DNA of 64,000 bases from Kineosporia aurantiaca JCM 3230 (GTDB taxonomy: Bacteria > Actinomycetota > Actinomycetes > Actinomycetales > Kineosporiaceae), in the NCBI GenBank assembly GCA_000719025.1, contig JODP01000021.1, forward strand, positions 144,989 through 208,988, read 5' to 3'. The notes beneath the pieces are model-generated. The model was given only the letters and a program-made list of their open reading frames with translations, was not told the DNA's origin and did not search any database. A program made the translations under genes and the position numbers. Positions 26,009 through 34,310 of this stretch are shown here, piece by piece. Numbering within the stretch: the first letter of the stretch is position 1; each line of letters starts with the position of its first letter.

Positions 26009-27796
26009 TCAGACCCCGCCGATGCCGTAGTCCCGGATCTTCCGGTAGATCGTCGCCCGGGACATTCCCAGCTCGGCGCAGGCCCGGGTCTTGTTCCCGC
26101 CGTGGGTGGTCAGGCTGCGCACGATCGCGTCCCGTTCCAGCGCCTCGAGCTGGCTGAGCTGGCGGCGGATCGCCGAGCGGGCCTCGGCCGGCAGGTCGGC
26201 GGCGTGCACCGTGCCCGAGCGCCGGCGGTTCAGCAGTTCCAGCAGCACCGAGCGCAGCTGGCTCACGTTGCCGGGCCAGGGGGCCCGGGTGAGCTGCTGC
26301 ATCGCGTCGAACCCGAACCGCAGGTTGTGTCCGCGACCCACACTGGCCAGCAACGCTGGAACCAGCTCACCGACGTCCTCACTGTGATGCCGCAGCGAGG
26401 GGACGGTGACCGTGTGCGGGAAGTGCGGGAGCAGGTAGGCGGCGGTCTCGGTGTCGGCGCCCGCGTCGTCCGTGCTCATCGTCAGGGCCACCCAGCAGTC
26501 GCCCTCGGCATGGGTCTGGAGCAGGTCGCCCAGCCCGACCAGGGCCTCCACCGAGAGCCGCTCGGCGTGCCGGATGACCAGCGCGCCCTCGCTCACCAGC
26601 TCGCCCGCGACCTCGTCGAGCCACCCGTCGACCGCCTCCGGCGTGCGCGTGACCTCGCCGTCCAGCACCCGGAAGTGCCCGGCCGGATCGTGCCGGGCCT
26701 GCACCGCGCGCAGCAGGGCCAGCTTCCCGGTGCCCGCCTCCCCGGCCAGCACCAGCCACTCCCGGCTCCGGTAGCAGGCCTCCACCTCGGCCACGCAGCG
26801 CTGCCAGACCCCGCTGCTGCCGACCAGGCCCGGAAGCGAGGCGCCTTCCCGCCGCACCGAAGGACCCTGCTTGCTGAACTGGGCCTCCAGCACCCCACCC
26901 AGCTGCCGGCTCTTGCCGGTCACCGGCCGGTACTTCAGCCGGGCGACCAGGCCACTGGGCAGATCGCAGATCAGGGTGACCGGTCCGGACTCGTCCCGGA
27001 CGTCCGCCGCCCACTCCATCAGCGCGTGCTGATCCGCCGGGTCGAGCGTCCTCCGGGCCCGCTCGTTCATCATCACCACGTCGCCGTTGACCGCCAGGAC
27101 AACCCCGTTCGTGCGCTGTGACGTGCGCAGATACTCCCGGAACAGGGCCAGTTCGGTGAGCCCGGCGGCGTTCAGCAGACCCCGCTCGATCCGCTCGGCG
27201 CAGGCTCCGGCCAGGGCCTGCATCATCGCCGCCGACTCACCGGCCCACGAGGTCAGATCGAGCGCGCCGAGCACCGTGCCCCGCACCGGGTGCTTGATCG
27301 GGACGCCGGCGCAGGCCAGCCGTTCCAGGTTCTCGGCGTAGTGCTCGGGCCCGTGCACCAGGGTCGCCCGGCCCTCGCTGAGGGCAGTGCCGATGCCGTT
27401 GGTGCCGACGAACCGCTCCGCATAGCTGAAACCCGGTGCCAGATGGACGCTGTCGAGATACCGGGCGATCGCCGAGTCCGAGTCCACCCGGTCCAGCACC
27501 ACGCCCTGGGCGTCGGTCAGGATGATGCTGACCGGCTCGGAGTGCAGCTGTTCGCCGAGCTCCCGCAGGATCGGCGCCGCGCAGGTGACCAGCGGGGACT
27601 CGGTGTCCAGATCGGTGACGTAGGGCAGCTCGATGTGGTCGGCCTCGACCCCGCGCCGATGCGACCGCGACCACGACGCGAGGATCGGCCCGCGCACGAC
27701 GTTCGGCGAAACATCCTGCTGGGTGAGGAAAAGCTCGCGGGCATGGGCGACTTCGCGCCGCCACGACTGTTCCGACTGATCGGGCGCAGCAAACAT
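26009..27796 (-). CDS. mimR: AcoR/MimR-type activator with GAF and Fis domains, no GAFTGA
   Basis: A 595-residue regulator. An N-terminal GAF-like sensor spans about residues 70-200 (IILTDAQGVVLDR, GFSYAERFVGTNGIGTALSEG). An AAA+-like middle has a P-loop GEAGTGK but lacks the GAFTGA loop that contacts sigma-54. The C-terminal Fis helix-turn-helix contains NKTRACAELGMSRATIYRKI. Actinobacteria generally lack sigma-54, so it should activate by another route. It is divergent from the monooxygenase operon, as mimR is in mycobacteria, and is its likely activator in response to acetone, propane or phenol-type inducers (inference). Confidence 0.83.
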   Translation of the reverse strand: MFAAPDQSEQSWRREVAHARELFLTQQDVSPNVVRGPILASWSRSHRRGVEADHIELPYVTDLDTESPLVTCAAPILRELGEQLHSEPVSIILTDAQGVVLDRVDSDSAIARYLDSVHLAPGFSYAERFVGTNGIGTALSEGRATLVHGPEHYAENLERLACAGVPIKHPVRGTVLGALDLTSWAGESAAMMQALAGACAERIERGLLNAAGLTELALFREYLRTSQRTNGVVLAVNGDVVMMNERARRTLDPADQHALMEWAADVRDESGPVTLICDLPSGLVARLKYRPVTGKSRQLGGVLEAQFSKQGPSVRREGASLPGLVGSSGVWQRCVAEVEACYRSREWLVLAGEAGTGKLALLRAVQARHDPAGHFRVLDGEVTRTPEAVDGWLDEVAGELVSEGALVIRHAERLSVEALVGLGDLLQTHAEGDCWVALTMSTDDAGADTETAAYLLPHFPHTVTVPSLRHHSEDVGELVPALLASVGRGHNLRFGFDAMQQLTRAPWPGNVSQLRSVLLELLNRRRSGTVHAADLPAEARSAIRRQLSQLEALERDAIVRSLTTHGGNKTRACAELGMSRATIYRKIRDYGIGGV

Positions 27797-27886
27797 CCGC
27801 CGTCCACCGCCTTTGTGGCCAGAGGGTCACTCCCGAAAGCACACTAACCCGCCCGCCGCCGATTTGGCCCTCCGGAAGTGACCCCC

Positions 27887-27901
27887 GTCTCAGATTGAGA
27901 C
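27887..27901. promoter_or_regulatory. Perfect palindrome GTCTCA-N3-TGAGAC, likely regulator operator
   Basis: GTCTCAGATTGAGAC sits in the 168-base gap between the divergent regulator (start 27796) and the hydroxylase gene (start 27965). Fis-type activators bind such inverted repeats, so this is a candidate site for the regulator. It appears once in the gap. No clear -35/-10 pair is visible downstream in the very GC-rich leader. Confidence 0.55.
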
Positions 27902-27964
27902 GCCCAACGGTTCCCGGGCGGGGTGTGATCGAACCCGAACCCACCCGACGTCCGAGGAGGCACG

Positions 27965-29617
27965 TTGAGCAGGCAAAGCCTCAGCAAGGCGCACAAGAAG
28001 ATCACCGAACTCTCCTGGGAGCCGACCTTCGCCACCCCGGCGACCCGGTTCGGCACCGACTACACCTTCGAGAAGGCCCCCAAGAAGGACCCGCTCAAGC
28101 AGATCCTGCGCTCCTACTTCCCGATGGAGGAGGAGAAGGACAACCGGGTCTTCGGCGCGATGGACGGCGCGATCCGCGGCAACATGTTCCGCCAGGTCCA
28201 GCAGCGCTGGATGGAGTGGCAGAAGCTGTTCCTCTCAATCATCCCGTTCCCGGAGATCTCCGCGGCCCGGGCGATGCCGATGGCGATCGACGCGGTGCCC
28301 AACCCGGAGATCCACAACGGGCTGGCCGTGCAGATGATCGACGAGGTCCGGCACTCGACGATCCAGATGAACCTCAAGCGGCTCTACATGAACCACTACA
28401 TCGACCCGGCCGGGTTCGACATGAGCGAGAAGGCGTTCGCGAACAACTACGCGGGCACCATCGGCCGGCAGTTCGGCGAGGGGTTCATCACCGGTGACGC
28501 GATCACCGCGGCGAACATCTACCTCACCGTGGTGGCCGAGACCGCCTTCACCAACACGCTCTTCGTGGCCATGCCCTCGGAGGCCGCCGCCAACGGTGAC
28601 TACCTGCTGCCGACCGTGTTCCACTCGGTCCAGTCGGACGAGTCGCGGCACATCAGCAACGGCTACTCGATCCTGCTGATGGCCCTGGCCGACGAGAGCA
28701 ACCGGCAGCTGCTCGAGCGCGACCTGCGCTACGCCTGGTGGAACAACCACTGCGTGGTGGACGCGGCGATCGGCACCTTCATCGAGTACGGCACCAAGGA
28801 CCGGCGCAAGGACCGGGACTCCTACGCCGAGATGTGGCGCCGCTGGATCTACGACGACTACTACCGCAGCTACCTGATCCCGCTGGAGAAGTACGGCCTG
28901 AAGATCCCGCACGACCTGGTCGAGGAGGCCTGGAACCGGATCTCCACCAAGGGCTACGTGCACGAGGTGGCGCAGTTCTTCGCCACCGGCTGGCCGGTGA
29001 ACTACTGGCGGATCGACCCGATGACCGACCAGGACTTCGAGTGGTTCGAGACCAAGTACCCCGGCTGGTACAACAAGTACGGCGTCTGGTGGGAGAACTA
29101 CAACCGGCTGCGCTACCCGGGCCGGAACAAGCCGATCGCCTTCGAGGACGTCGACTACCAGTACCCGCACCGGTGCTGGACCTGCATGGTGCCGTGCCTG
29201 ATCCGCCCGGACATGGTGACCGAGAAGGTCGACGGGCAGTGGCGCACCTACTGCTCCGAGACCTGCGCGTGGACCGACATCAAGGCGTTCCGGCCGGAGT
29301 TCGAGGGACGCCCGACCCCCAACATGGGACGTCTGACCGGTCACCGGGAGTGGGAGACCCTGCACCACAACCACGACCTGGCCGAAGTGATCAGCGACCT
29401 GGGGTACGTCCGCGACGACGGGAAGACGCTGGTCCCGCAGCCGCACCTGGACCTGGACGACCCGAAGAAGCTGTGGACCCTGGACGACGTCCGGGGCATC
29501 ACCTTCCAGAGCCCGAACGTGCTGCTCAACCAGATGTCCGACGCGGAACGGGAAGCAGCGGTGGCGGCTTACAAGGCGGGTGGCCCGGGCGGGCGCCCCG
29601 CCCCCGCCGCAGTCTGA
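27965..29617 (+). CDS. mimA: Propane/acetone monooxygenase hydroxylase large subunit
   Basis: TTG 27965 follows GAGGAGG and gives 550 residues. It is the alpha subunit of a soluble di-iron monooxygenase. All six metal ligands are present with the spacing of soluble methane monooxygenase: Glu97, Glu127, His130 (DEVRH), Glu192, Glu226 and His229 (DESRH). The closest known types are PrmA and MimA, which hydroxylate propane, acetone or phenols with O2. A Cys-rich stretch lies at about residues 403-420 (RCWTCMVPC). It heads an eight-gene locus; a short repeat pair follows before the reductase gene. Confidence 0.94.
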   Translation: MSRQSLSKAHKKITELSWEPTFATPATRFGTDYTFEKAPKKDPLKQILRSYFPMEEEKDNRVFGAMDGAIRGNMFRQVQQRWMEWQKLFLSIIPFPEISAARAMPMAIDAVPNPEIHNGLAVQMIDEVRHSTIQMNLKRLYMNHYIDPAGFDMSEKAFANNYAGTIGRQFGEGFITGDAITAANIYLTVVAETAFTNTLFVAMPSEAAANGDYLLPTVFHSVQSDESRHISNGYSILLMALADESNRQLLERDLRYAWWNNHCVVDAAIGTFIEYGTKDRRKDRDSYAEMWRRWIYDDYYRSYLIPLEKYGLKIPHDLVEEAWNRISTKGYVHEVAQFFATGWPVNYWRIDPMTDQDFEWFETKYPGWYNKYGVWWENYNRLRYPGRNKPIAFEDVDYQYPHRCWTCMVPCLIRPDMVTEKVDGQWRTYCSETCAWTDIKAFRPEFEGRPTPNMGRLTGHREWETLHHNHDLAEVISDLGYVRDDGKTLVPQPHLDLDDPKKLWTLDDVRGITFQSPNVLLNQMSDAEREAAVAAYKAGGPGGRPAPAAV

Positions 29618-29672
29618 TCGGGCCCCTATTCGCCCGTGATCATGCCGAACCGCCCCCGTGATCATGCAGGTG
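29612..29672 (-). repeat. TGATCA repeat pair (array C)
   Basis: GTGATCATG occurs with GATC at 29638 and 29660, 22 bases apart. The hydroxylase stop codon itself forms TGATCG with GATC at 29616, again 22 bases away. Orientation is opposite to array A. It sits between hydroxylase and reductase genes. Confidence 0.8.
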
Positions 29673-29759
29673 CGCCCCTAGGCCGGCCTCGGTGGCGGCG
29701 GTCCTCAGCTTCGGCCGCCACCGAGGTCTTCACCCCCTTCCCGATTCTGGAGTGCGTTC

Positions 29760-30818
29760 ATGGGTGACAAGCACCGCGTCCACTTCGAGCCGGTCGACCT
29801 GGAGATGGAGGTCGACGAGGACGAGACCGTGCTGGACGCCGCGTTCCGGCAGGGCATCGCCCTGATGCACGGCTGCCGGGAGGGTCAGTGCTCGGCCTGC
29901 AAGTCGTTCCTGCTCGACGGGGACGTGCAGATGGCCCGCTACTCCACCTTCGCGCTCGCGGACTACGAGAGCGAGGAGGGCTATGTGCTGCTGTGCAAGA
30001 CCCACGCGTACAGCGACCTCGAGGTCGAGCTGATCAACTACGACGAGGATGAACTGCGCAACGCGGTGCCGATCCAGACCGTGCGCACCTCGATCGCCGC
30101 GATCACCCCGCTCACCGGCGACATCGTCTCGCTGAAGCTGAAACTGGCGGAGGGGGAACGGTTCGTGCACAAGGCCGGGCAGTACTCCGAGATCCGGCGT
30201 CCGGACAGCGATGTCAAGCGGTCGTTCTCGATGGCCACCACCCCGGCCTCCACCGACGAGAACGGCGAGATCGAGTTCATCATCAAGAAGTACCCCGGTG
30301 GGCACTTCTCCGGTCTGCTCGACTCGACGCTGCGGCCCGGCGACGAGATCGATCTGACCGGACCGTACGGCTCCTGCACGATCCGGGCGTCCTCCGACCG
30401 AAGGATCGTCTGCATCGCCGGGGGAGCGGGGATGGCCCCGATCCTGTCGCTGCTGCGCCGGCTGGCCGAGTCCGGGACCGAGCGCCCGGTGGTCTTCTAC
30501 TACGGCGCGCGGACCGCGGACGACTTGTTCTACCTGCCGGAGATCATCTCACTCGGCCTGAAGATCAAGGACTTCCGGTTCGTCCCGGCGCTCTCCCACG
30601 TGGACCACGCGGAATGGGGGACGCTCGGGGTCACCGGGGATTTCGGGCTGATCACGGACGTCGTGGACCGGCAGGAGCCGGATCTCACCGAGACCGACTG
30701 CTACCTCTGCGGTCCGCCGCCGATGGTGGACGCCGCGATCGCCCTGCTGGAGAGCAAGGACGTACCGAACGACCGGATCTACTTCGACAAGTTCACCACC
30801 AGTGTCTCCGAGAGCTGA
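29760..30818 (+). CDS. mimB: Monooxygenase reductase, [2Fe-2S]-FAD-NAD
   Basis: A 352-residue electron-transfer protein. The N-terminal plant-type ferredoxin has Cys39, Cys44, Cys47 and Cys79. The FAD domain has KRSFSMATTP, and the NAD domain has CIAGGAGMAPILSLLR and YLCGPPPMVDAA. It passes electrons from NADH to the di-iron hydroxylase. It lies 142 bases after the large-subunit gene and 11 bases before the small-subunit gene. Confidence 0.95.
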   Translation: MGDKHRVHFEPVDLEMEVDEDETVLDAAFRQGIALMHGCREGQCSACKSFLLDGDVQMARYSTFALADYESEEGYVLLCKTHAYSDLEVELINYDEDELRNAVPIQTVRTSIAAITPLTGDIVSLKLKLAEGERFVHKAGQYSEIRRPDSDVKRSFSMATTPASTDENGEIEFIIKKYPGGHFSGLLDSTLRPGDEIDLTGPYGSCTIRASSDRRIVCIAGGAGMAPILSLLRRLAESGTERPVVFYYGARTADDLFYLPEIISLGLKIKDFRFVPALSHVDHAEWGTLGVTGDFGLITDVVDRQEPDLTETDCYLCGPPPMVDAAIALLESKDVPNDRIYFDKFTTSVSES

Positions 30819-30829
30819 GGGGTTCCGCT

Positions 30830-31942
30830 ATGGCAGCACCTGTGAAAAAGCCCGACGCAGTGCGCAGTTTCCCGAAGCCGGAGTTCACCGACGCCGAGGC
30901 CGGCGCGCTGGACTTCCCGAGCTCGAACAGCCGCTCCTACAACTATTTCAAGCCGGCCAAGCTGCGCGCCACCACCTATGAGGACGTCACCTTCGACGTC
31001 CAGCCGGACCCGGAACGGCACCTCACCCAGGGCTGGATCTACGGATTCGCCGACGGTGAGGGCGGCTACCCGCAGGACTGGACGGCGGTGAAATCCTCCG
31101 ACTGGCACCAGTTCCGGGATCCGAACCAGGAATGGGAACAGACGATCTACCGGAACAACGCCAACGTGGTCCGGCAGATCCAGCAGAACCTGGCCAACGC
31201 CAAGCTGGCCAAGGCGTACCAGAGCTGGAGCCCGGGCTGGATCCGGTTCGTCGAGCGCAACCTGGGCGCCTGGATGCACGCCGAGAACGGGATCGGGCTG
31301 CACGTTTTCGTCGCCTGCCAGCGCTCGGCGCCGACCAACATGATCAACAACGCGATTGCCGTGAACAGCGCCCACAAGATGCGTTTCGCCCAGGACCTGG
31401 CCCTCTACAACCTGGACCTGGGCGAGGCCGACATCGGCTTCGACGGCTCGGTGCACCGCGAGGTCTGGCAGGAGGACCCGGTCTGGCAGGGGGTGCGGGA
31501 GAACGCCGAGCGGCTGACCGCGATCGGTGACTGGGGCGAGGCCCTGTTCGCCACCAACGTGGTCTACGAAACCCTGGTCGGCGGGCTGTTCCGCAGTCAC
31601 CTGGTGATGCAGATCAGCGCCCGCAACGGCGACTACGTCACGCCCTCGCTGGTCGGCACCGGGGAGAACGACTACGCCCGCGACCTGGCCTACACCCGGG
31701 CGCTGTTCACCCTGCTGGTGCGCGATCCCGAGCACGGCGCCGAGAACACCGCGAAGCTGCAGGAGTGGCTGGGGGCGTGGCTGCCGGTCAGCCTGCACGC
31801 CGCCCAGGAACTGCAGCCGATCTGGTCGCACCCGGCCGAGCGGGTGGTGCCCTTCGCCGAGTCGTTCGCGGCCGCCAAGGGAGACCTGCGCACCATCCTG
31901 GCCGACCTCGGGCTGGCCGAGCCGAAGGAGCTTAGTGCATGA
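30830..31942 (+). CDS. mimC: Propane/acetone monooxygenase hydroxylase small subunit
   Basis: ATG 30830 with GAGGGG upstream gives 370 residues. The sequence has the ferritin-like helices of the beta subunit (WIRFVERNLGAWMHAENGIGLHVFVACQ) but lacks a complete set of iron ligands, as expected. It pairs with the large subunit in the (alpha-beta) hydroxylase. It is coupled to the coupling-protein gene by an ATGA overlap. The frame is open upstream of 30830, but that part overlaps the reductase gene and is not homologous. Confidence 0.93.
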   Translation: MAAPVKKPDAVRSFPKPEFTDAEAGALDFPSSNSRSYNYFKPAKLRATTYEDVTFDVQPDPERHLTQGWIYGFADGEGGYPQDWTAVKSSDWHQFRDPNQEWEQTIYRNNANVVRQIQQNLANAKLAKAYQSWSPGWIRFVERNLGAWMHAENGIGLHVFVACQRSAPTNMINNAIAVNSAHKMRFAQDLALYNLDLGEADIGFDGSVHREVWQEDPVWQGVRENAERLTAIGDWGEALFATNVVYETLVGGLFRSHLVMQISARNGDYVTPSLVGTGENDYARDLAYTRALFTLLVRDPEHGAENTAKLQEWLGAWLPVSLHAAQELQPIWSHPAERVVPFAESFAAAKGDLRTILADLGLAEPKELSA

Positions 31943-32286
31943 GTGACATGGTTTTCGGGGCCGAGACCGGGTCCTCGAACATGTGTGGCGTCACCCTGAT
32001 GAACAACCAGAACGGGTACGTCGTGGCCGAGGTGATGCGGGCCAAGGACGGCGTCGAGATCTCGGAGTACCCCTCGATGATCCGGGTGGACGGCCAGCGC
32101 CTGCTCACCTTCGACTTCGACGAGATCACCCAGGCTCTCGGGGCGGACTTCGACCAGTCCGACTTCGAGGAGATCATGTCCACCCACTACGGCCGGATGG
32201 TCCACTTCGACGACCGGACGATGCTCTTCGCCAATCCCGAGGACGCCGCCGAGTACATCGATTTCGACCTCAAGGTCGTCGAGTAA
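31939..32286 (+). CDS. mimD: Monooxygenase coupling (effector) protein
   Basis: A 115-residue protein of the MmoB/DmpM type, beginning around SSNMCGVTLMNNQNGYVVAEVM and with IRVDGQRLLTFDFDEITQALG. Coupling proteins bind the hydroxylase and tune substrate access and electron transfer. It overlaps the small-subunit stop by four bases. A large repeat array follows its stop directly. Confidence 0.93.
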   Translation: MSDMVFGAETGSSNMCGVTLMNNQNGYVVAEVMRAKDGVEISEYPSMIRVDGQRLLTFDFDEITQALGADFDQSDFEEIMSTHYGRMVHFDDRTMLFANPEDAAEYIDFDLKVVE

Positions 32287-32289
32287 CCC

Positions 32290-32449
32290 CCTCGTGATCA
32301 TGGACTTCTTTCCCCGTGATCATGGACTTCATTCCCCGTGATCATGGACTTCTTCCCCGGTGATCATGGAGTTCCTCGGGAGTGAAAAGTCCATGATCAC
32401 GAGGGAGAAACTCCATGATCACGGGGGAGAAAGTCCATGATCACGGAAA
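32290..32449. repeat. Head-to-head TGATCA repeat array inside the monooxygenase operon (array B)
   Basis: GATC cores at 32296, 32318, 32340 and 32362 (22-base steps, GTGATCATGG orientation) are followed after 33 bases (1.5 periods) by cores at 32395, 32417 and 32439 in the inverted orientation (CCATGATCACG). In RNA the two halves can pair into a hairpin with arms of roughly 60-70 bases. It occupies almost the whole 195-base gap between the coupling protein and the amidohydrolase. Confidence 0.92.
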
Positions 32450-32481
32450 AGTTTGCTGGTTTTTAGGCTGAGGAGAGAACC

Positions 32482-33537
32482 GTGTACGAGAAAGACGGAG
32501 AGAAGTACTTCATCGTCGACAGCCACATCCACTACTGGAACGGGGGCGCCGACAACCAGAAGAACCGCTACGGGGCCGGTTTCACCGGTTGCTTCTACGA
32601 TTACCAGAAGAACCTGAGCCCGGCCGAGTACGTCTGGGACCTGGAGAAGTTCGGCAAGTACACCGAGGACGACCTGATCCACGACCTGTTCGACATCGGC
32701 TACGTGGACAAGGGCATCTTCCAGCCCACCTACCTGACCGATTTCTACACCGAGGGTTTCAACACCACCGAGCGCAACGGCACCCTGGCCGAGAAGCACC
32801 CGGACCGGCTGCAGACCAACGGCGCCTTCGACCCGCGCGACGGTGAGGCCGGCATCGAGGCCCTGGAGAAGCTGCACGAGCGCTGGGGATTCCAGGGCGT
32901 GAAGCTGTACACCGCCGAGTGGAAGGGCGAGTCCAAGGGCTACAAGCTCACCGACCCGTGGTCCTACCGGTACCTGGAGAAGTGCGAGCAGCTGGGCGTG
33001 AAGAACATTCACATCCACAAGGGCCCGACGATCTACCCGCTGAACCGGGACGCGTTCGACGTCGCCGACGTGGACGACGTGGCCACCGCCTTCCCCAACC
33101 TGAACTTCATCATCGAGCACGTCGGCCTGCCCCGGCTGGAGGACTTCTGCTGGATCGCCACCCAGGAGCCGAACGTCTACGGCGGCCTGGCGGTGGCGAT
33201 GCCGTTCATGTTCAGCCGGCCGCGGTACTTCGCCCAGATCATCGGCGAGCTGCTGTACTGGCTCGACGAGAACCGGCTGACCTTCGCCAGCGACTACGCG
33301 ATCTGGCAGCCCAAGTGGCTGGTCGAGATGTTCGTCGACTTCCAGATCCCGGAGGACATGCAGAGCGAGTACGGCGTGCTCACCACCGACGTGAAGAAGA
33401 AGATCCTCGGGCTCAACGCGGCGAAGCTGTACGGGTTCGAGGTGCCCGAAGAGGCCCAGGTGAAGACGCCCGGGCTGGAGACCGGGGCGGCGATCGGCTC
33501 GGCGCCGGTCGACGAGACCCACCCGGTGACGGCATGA
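32482..33537 (+). CDS. Metal-dependent amidohydrolase (ACMSD-like) of the monooxygenase locus
   Basis: GTG 32482 gives 351 residues of the amidohydrolase-2 family. The metal motif HxH is in VDSHIHYW. Further barrel ligands are likely in IHIHKGP, FIIEHVGLPR and FASDYAIW. Homologues sit at the same place in actinobacterial prm/mim loci, where they are important for activity, although the reaction is not established. It is coupled to the DUF59 gene by a four-base overlap. Confidence 0.88.
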   Translation: MYEKDGEKYFIVDSHIHYWNGGADNQKNRYGAGFTGCFYDYQKNLSPAEYVWDLEKFGKYTEDDLIHDLFDIGYVDKGIFQPTYLTDFYTEGFNTTERNGTLAEKHPDRLQTNGAFDPRDGEAGIEALEKLHERWGFQGVKLYTAEWKGESKGYKLTDPWSYRYLEKCEQLGVKNIHIHKGPTIYPLNRDAFDVADVDDVATAFPNLNFIIEHVGLPRLEDFCWIATQEPNVYGGLAVAMPFMFSRPRYFAQIIGELLYWLDENRLTFASDYAIWQPKWLVEMFVDFQIPEDMQSEYGVLTTDVKKKILGLNAAKLYGFEVPEEAQVKTPGLETGAAIGSAPVDETHPVTA

Positions 33538-34310
33538 GCGAGGCCTTGGAGCGGGAATTGGGGACGCCGTCGGGCTCGGTTCGCGAACGAGAAGTATGGA
33601 CGGCGCTGGGCTCGGTTCGCGATCCGGAGCTGGACGAGCCGATCACCGAGCTGAAGTTCGTCACCGAGGTCCGGGTCGCGGGCGGCGCGGTTCACGTCCG
33701 GCTGCGGCTCCCCACCTATTTCTGCGCCCCCAACTTCGCCTACCTGATGGTGGCCGATGCCTATGACGCGGTCTCGGCGCTGGACTGGACCGAAGACGTG
33801 ACGGTCCGGCTGGAGGACCATTTCGCCTCGGAGGAGATCAACGGCGGGGTGGCCGGGGATGCCGGATTCCGCGGGTCCTTCCCCGGCGAAGCGGATGCGG
33901 AGCTCGACGAGCTGCGGGCCACTTTCCAGCGCAAGGCGCACGCCGCTTGCCTGGAGCGGTCCTGCCGCACCCTCCTGGACCAGGGCTGGCAGATCGAAGG
34001 ACTCTCCTCGGCCCGGTTGTCGGACTTGCCGCAGAGCCCGACCACCGAAGCGCTGTTACGGAGGCGGTCCGAGATCGGCCTGGGCACCCAACCGTCCGAC
34101 CCGCTCGTGGTGGACGCTTCCGGTGAACCCGTGGCGGACGTCCCTCATCATCTCCGCTACGCCAAGGCGGTCCGGGTCAGCATCGAGGGCAACGGCATCT
34201 TCTGCCGGGGTTTGCTGAAAACCCGCTACGGCGACGAAACCTCGGAAGGGACGCTGTCGGGCGTCCAAACTTTCATCCCGGTCGGCCAACTCTCGAGGAG
34301 GGCGTCATGA
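33534..34310 (+). CDS. DUF59/MIP18-type Fe-S or metal-centre assembly protein
   Basis: A 258-residue protein. Residues ~18-110 form a MIP18-like domain (VWTALGSVRDPELDEPITELKFV, PTYFCAPNFAYLMVADA). The rest is specific to monooxygenase loci and has Cys residues in AACLERSCRTLL. It may help load the di-iron centre or the reductase cluster (inference). The first ~25 residues contain a duplicated GSVRE/GSVRD segment, matching a 14-base direct repeat in the DNA. It is coupled to both neighbours by four-base overlaps. Confidence 0.82.
   Translation: MSEALERELGTPSGSVREREVWTALGSVRDPELDEPITELKFVTEVRVAGGAVHVRLRLPTYFCAPNFAYLMVADAYDAVSALDWTEDVTVRLEDHFASEEINGGVAGDAGFRGSFPGEADAELDELRATFQRKAHAACLERSCRTLLDQGWQIEGLSSARLSDLPQSPTTEALLRRRSEIGLGTQPSDPLVVDASGEPVADVPHHLRYAKAVRVSIEGNGIFCRGLLKTRYGDETSEGTLSGVQTFIPVGQLSRRAS

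Noticed and set aside
27902..27964. Sigma-54 promoter upstream of mimA
   Set aside because: No GG-N10-GC pair with the expected flanks is convincing, the regulator lacks GAFTGA, and actinobacteria generally lack sigma-54.
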